Origin: Candidatus Gastranaerophilales bacterium
GTDB lineage: Bacteria > Cyanobacteriota > Vampirovibrionia > Gastranaerophilales > Gastranaerophilaceae
NCBI GenBank assembly: GCA_944322895.1
Contig: CALUQL010000014.1
Span: forward strand, 1 to 33,271
Length of the DNA: 33,271 nucleotides
Direction: 5' to 3'
The notes beneath the pieces were generated by a model, which worked only from the letters and a program-made list of their open reading frames with translations, was not told the DNA's origin and ran no database searches. The position numbers and the translations under genes are program-made. The stretch's first letter is position 1. Each line of letters begins with the position of its first letter. Of the stretch, positions 33,191-33,271 are shown in pieces.

Positions 33191-33215
33191 GTTAAATAAT
33201 GATTAGTTATTTAAC
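33191..33215. repeat. perfect inverted repeat at the circle junction (possible att/core site)
   Basis: GTTAAATAA (33191-33199) and TTATTTAAC (33207-33215) around the 7-base spacer TGATTAG. The equivalent site at 1146-1170 keeps the spacer and right arm but only part of the left arm, because the tail sequence differs before 1150. Nine-base arms with a 7-base centre match the general layout of tyrosine-recombinase crossover sites. Confidence 0.6.
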
Positions 33216-33271
33216 GTTAGCAATTGCCTAATGGGGATGATGCGAGTTGTGTTCGGGTTGGGTGATTTATG
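33195..33271. repeat. 77-bp direct repeat, right copy at the window end
   Basis: Identical to 1150-1226 up to the last base of the window, so the true length of the repeat is at least 77 bp. See the left copy for what this implies about circular closure. Confidence 0.9.

Noticed and set aside
1-33271. CRISPR array, tRNA, rRNA or antibiotic resistance gene
   Set aside because: No regularly spaced repeats, no cloverleaf or rRNA-like stretches, and no resistance protein motifs were seen on either strand.

Overview
The window looks like one complete, AT-rich (roughly 30% GC by eye) self-transmissible element from a member of the Pseudomonadota. It is a conjugative plasmid or a circularised integrative and conjugative element. 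The transfer genes follow the gene order of the IncP plasmid RP4: traM-traL-traK, oriT, traJ-traI-x-traG-traF-traE-traD-traC, then a trbB to trbM block. Protein-level matches include the cyclic-pilin-like TrbC, the relaxase with Tyr22, and TraL. No resistance, metabolic, rRNA, tRNA or CRISPR locus was seen. The host genus cannot be fixed from the sequence.

Layout. 1-1149 is an AT-rich non-coding tail with Thr/Ile-rich leader-like reading frames. It joins the element at position 1150. The last 77 bases of the window (33195-33271) repeat 1150-1226 exactly, so the element can be closed as a circle of 32,045 bp with the tail as a side branch. 1150-1397 is a G-rich block of unknown nature. 1578-5648 is a module bounded by two copies of a 26-bp direct repeat. 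It holds an HTH protein, a tyrosine recombinase split at an A AAA AAG slippery site, a serine recombinase, and a toxin-antitoxin pair whose zeta-type toxin carries a DUF5710 domain. 5658-6098 holds two tiny membrane proteins that are easily missed, behind a strong promoter.

6167-7864 is the leftward traM-L-K operon. 7865-8080 is the oriT region, with overlapping divergent promoters and long inverted repeats. 8081-20439 is the rightward transfer-DNA-processing operon: TraJ, TraI relaxase, a Cys-rich protein, TraG coupling protein, TraF peptidase, TraE topoisomerase III, a TraD-position protein, and a giant ArdC/DUF5710/Toprim TraC primase. It ends with a second HTH protein related to the one at 1651. 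Convergent terminators lie at 20497-20632. 20693-32055 is the leftward mating-pair-formation operon (TrbB, C, D, E, F, G, H, I, J, two TrbL-like proteins, TrbM-like). It starts from a consensus-like promoter whose -10 box sits inside a perfect 14-bp inverted repeat. Upstream lie a small lipoprotein and a regulator with a duplicated HTH-like domain.

How it works together. TraJ, TraK and TraI would form the relaxosome at oriT. TraG would pass the nicked strand to the Trb type IV secretion channel. TraF would process (probably cyclise) the TrbC pilin. TraE and TraC would help process and prime the DNA, with the ArdC part protecting it from restriction. The zeta-type toxin pair and the two recombinases would serve maintenance. 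No replication initiator could be recognised, which makes an integrative lifestyle, or an unrecognised initiator, the main open question.
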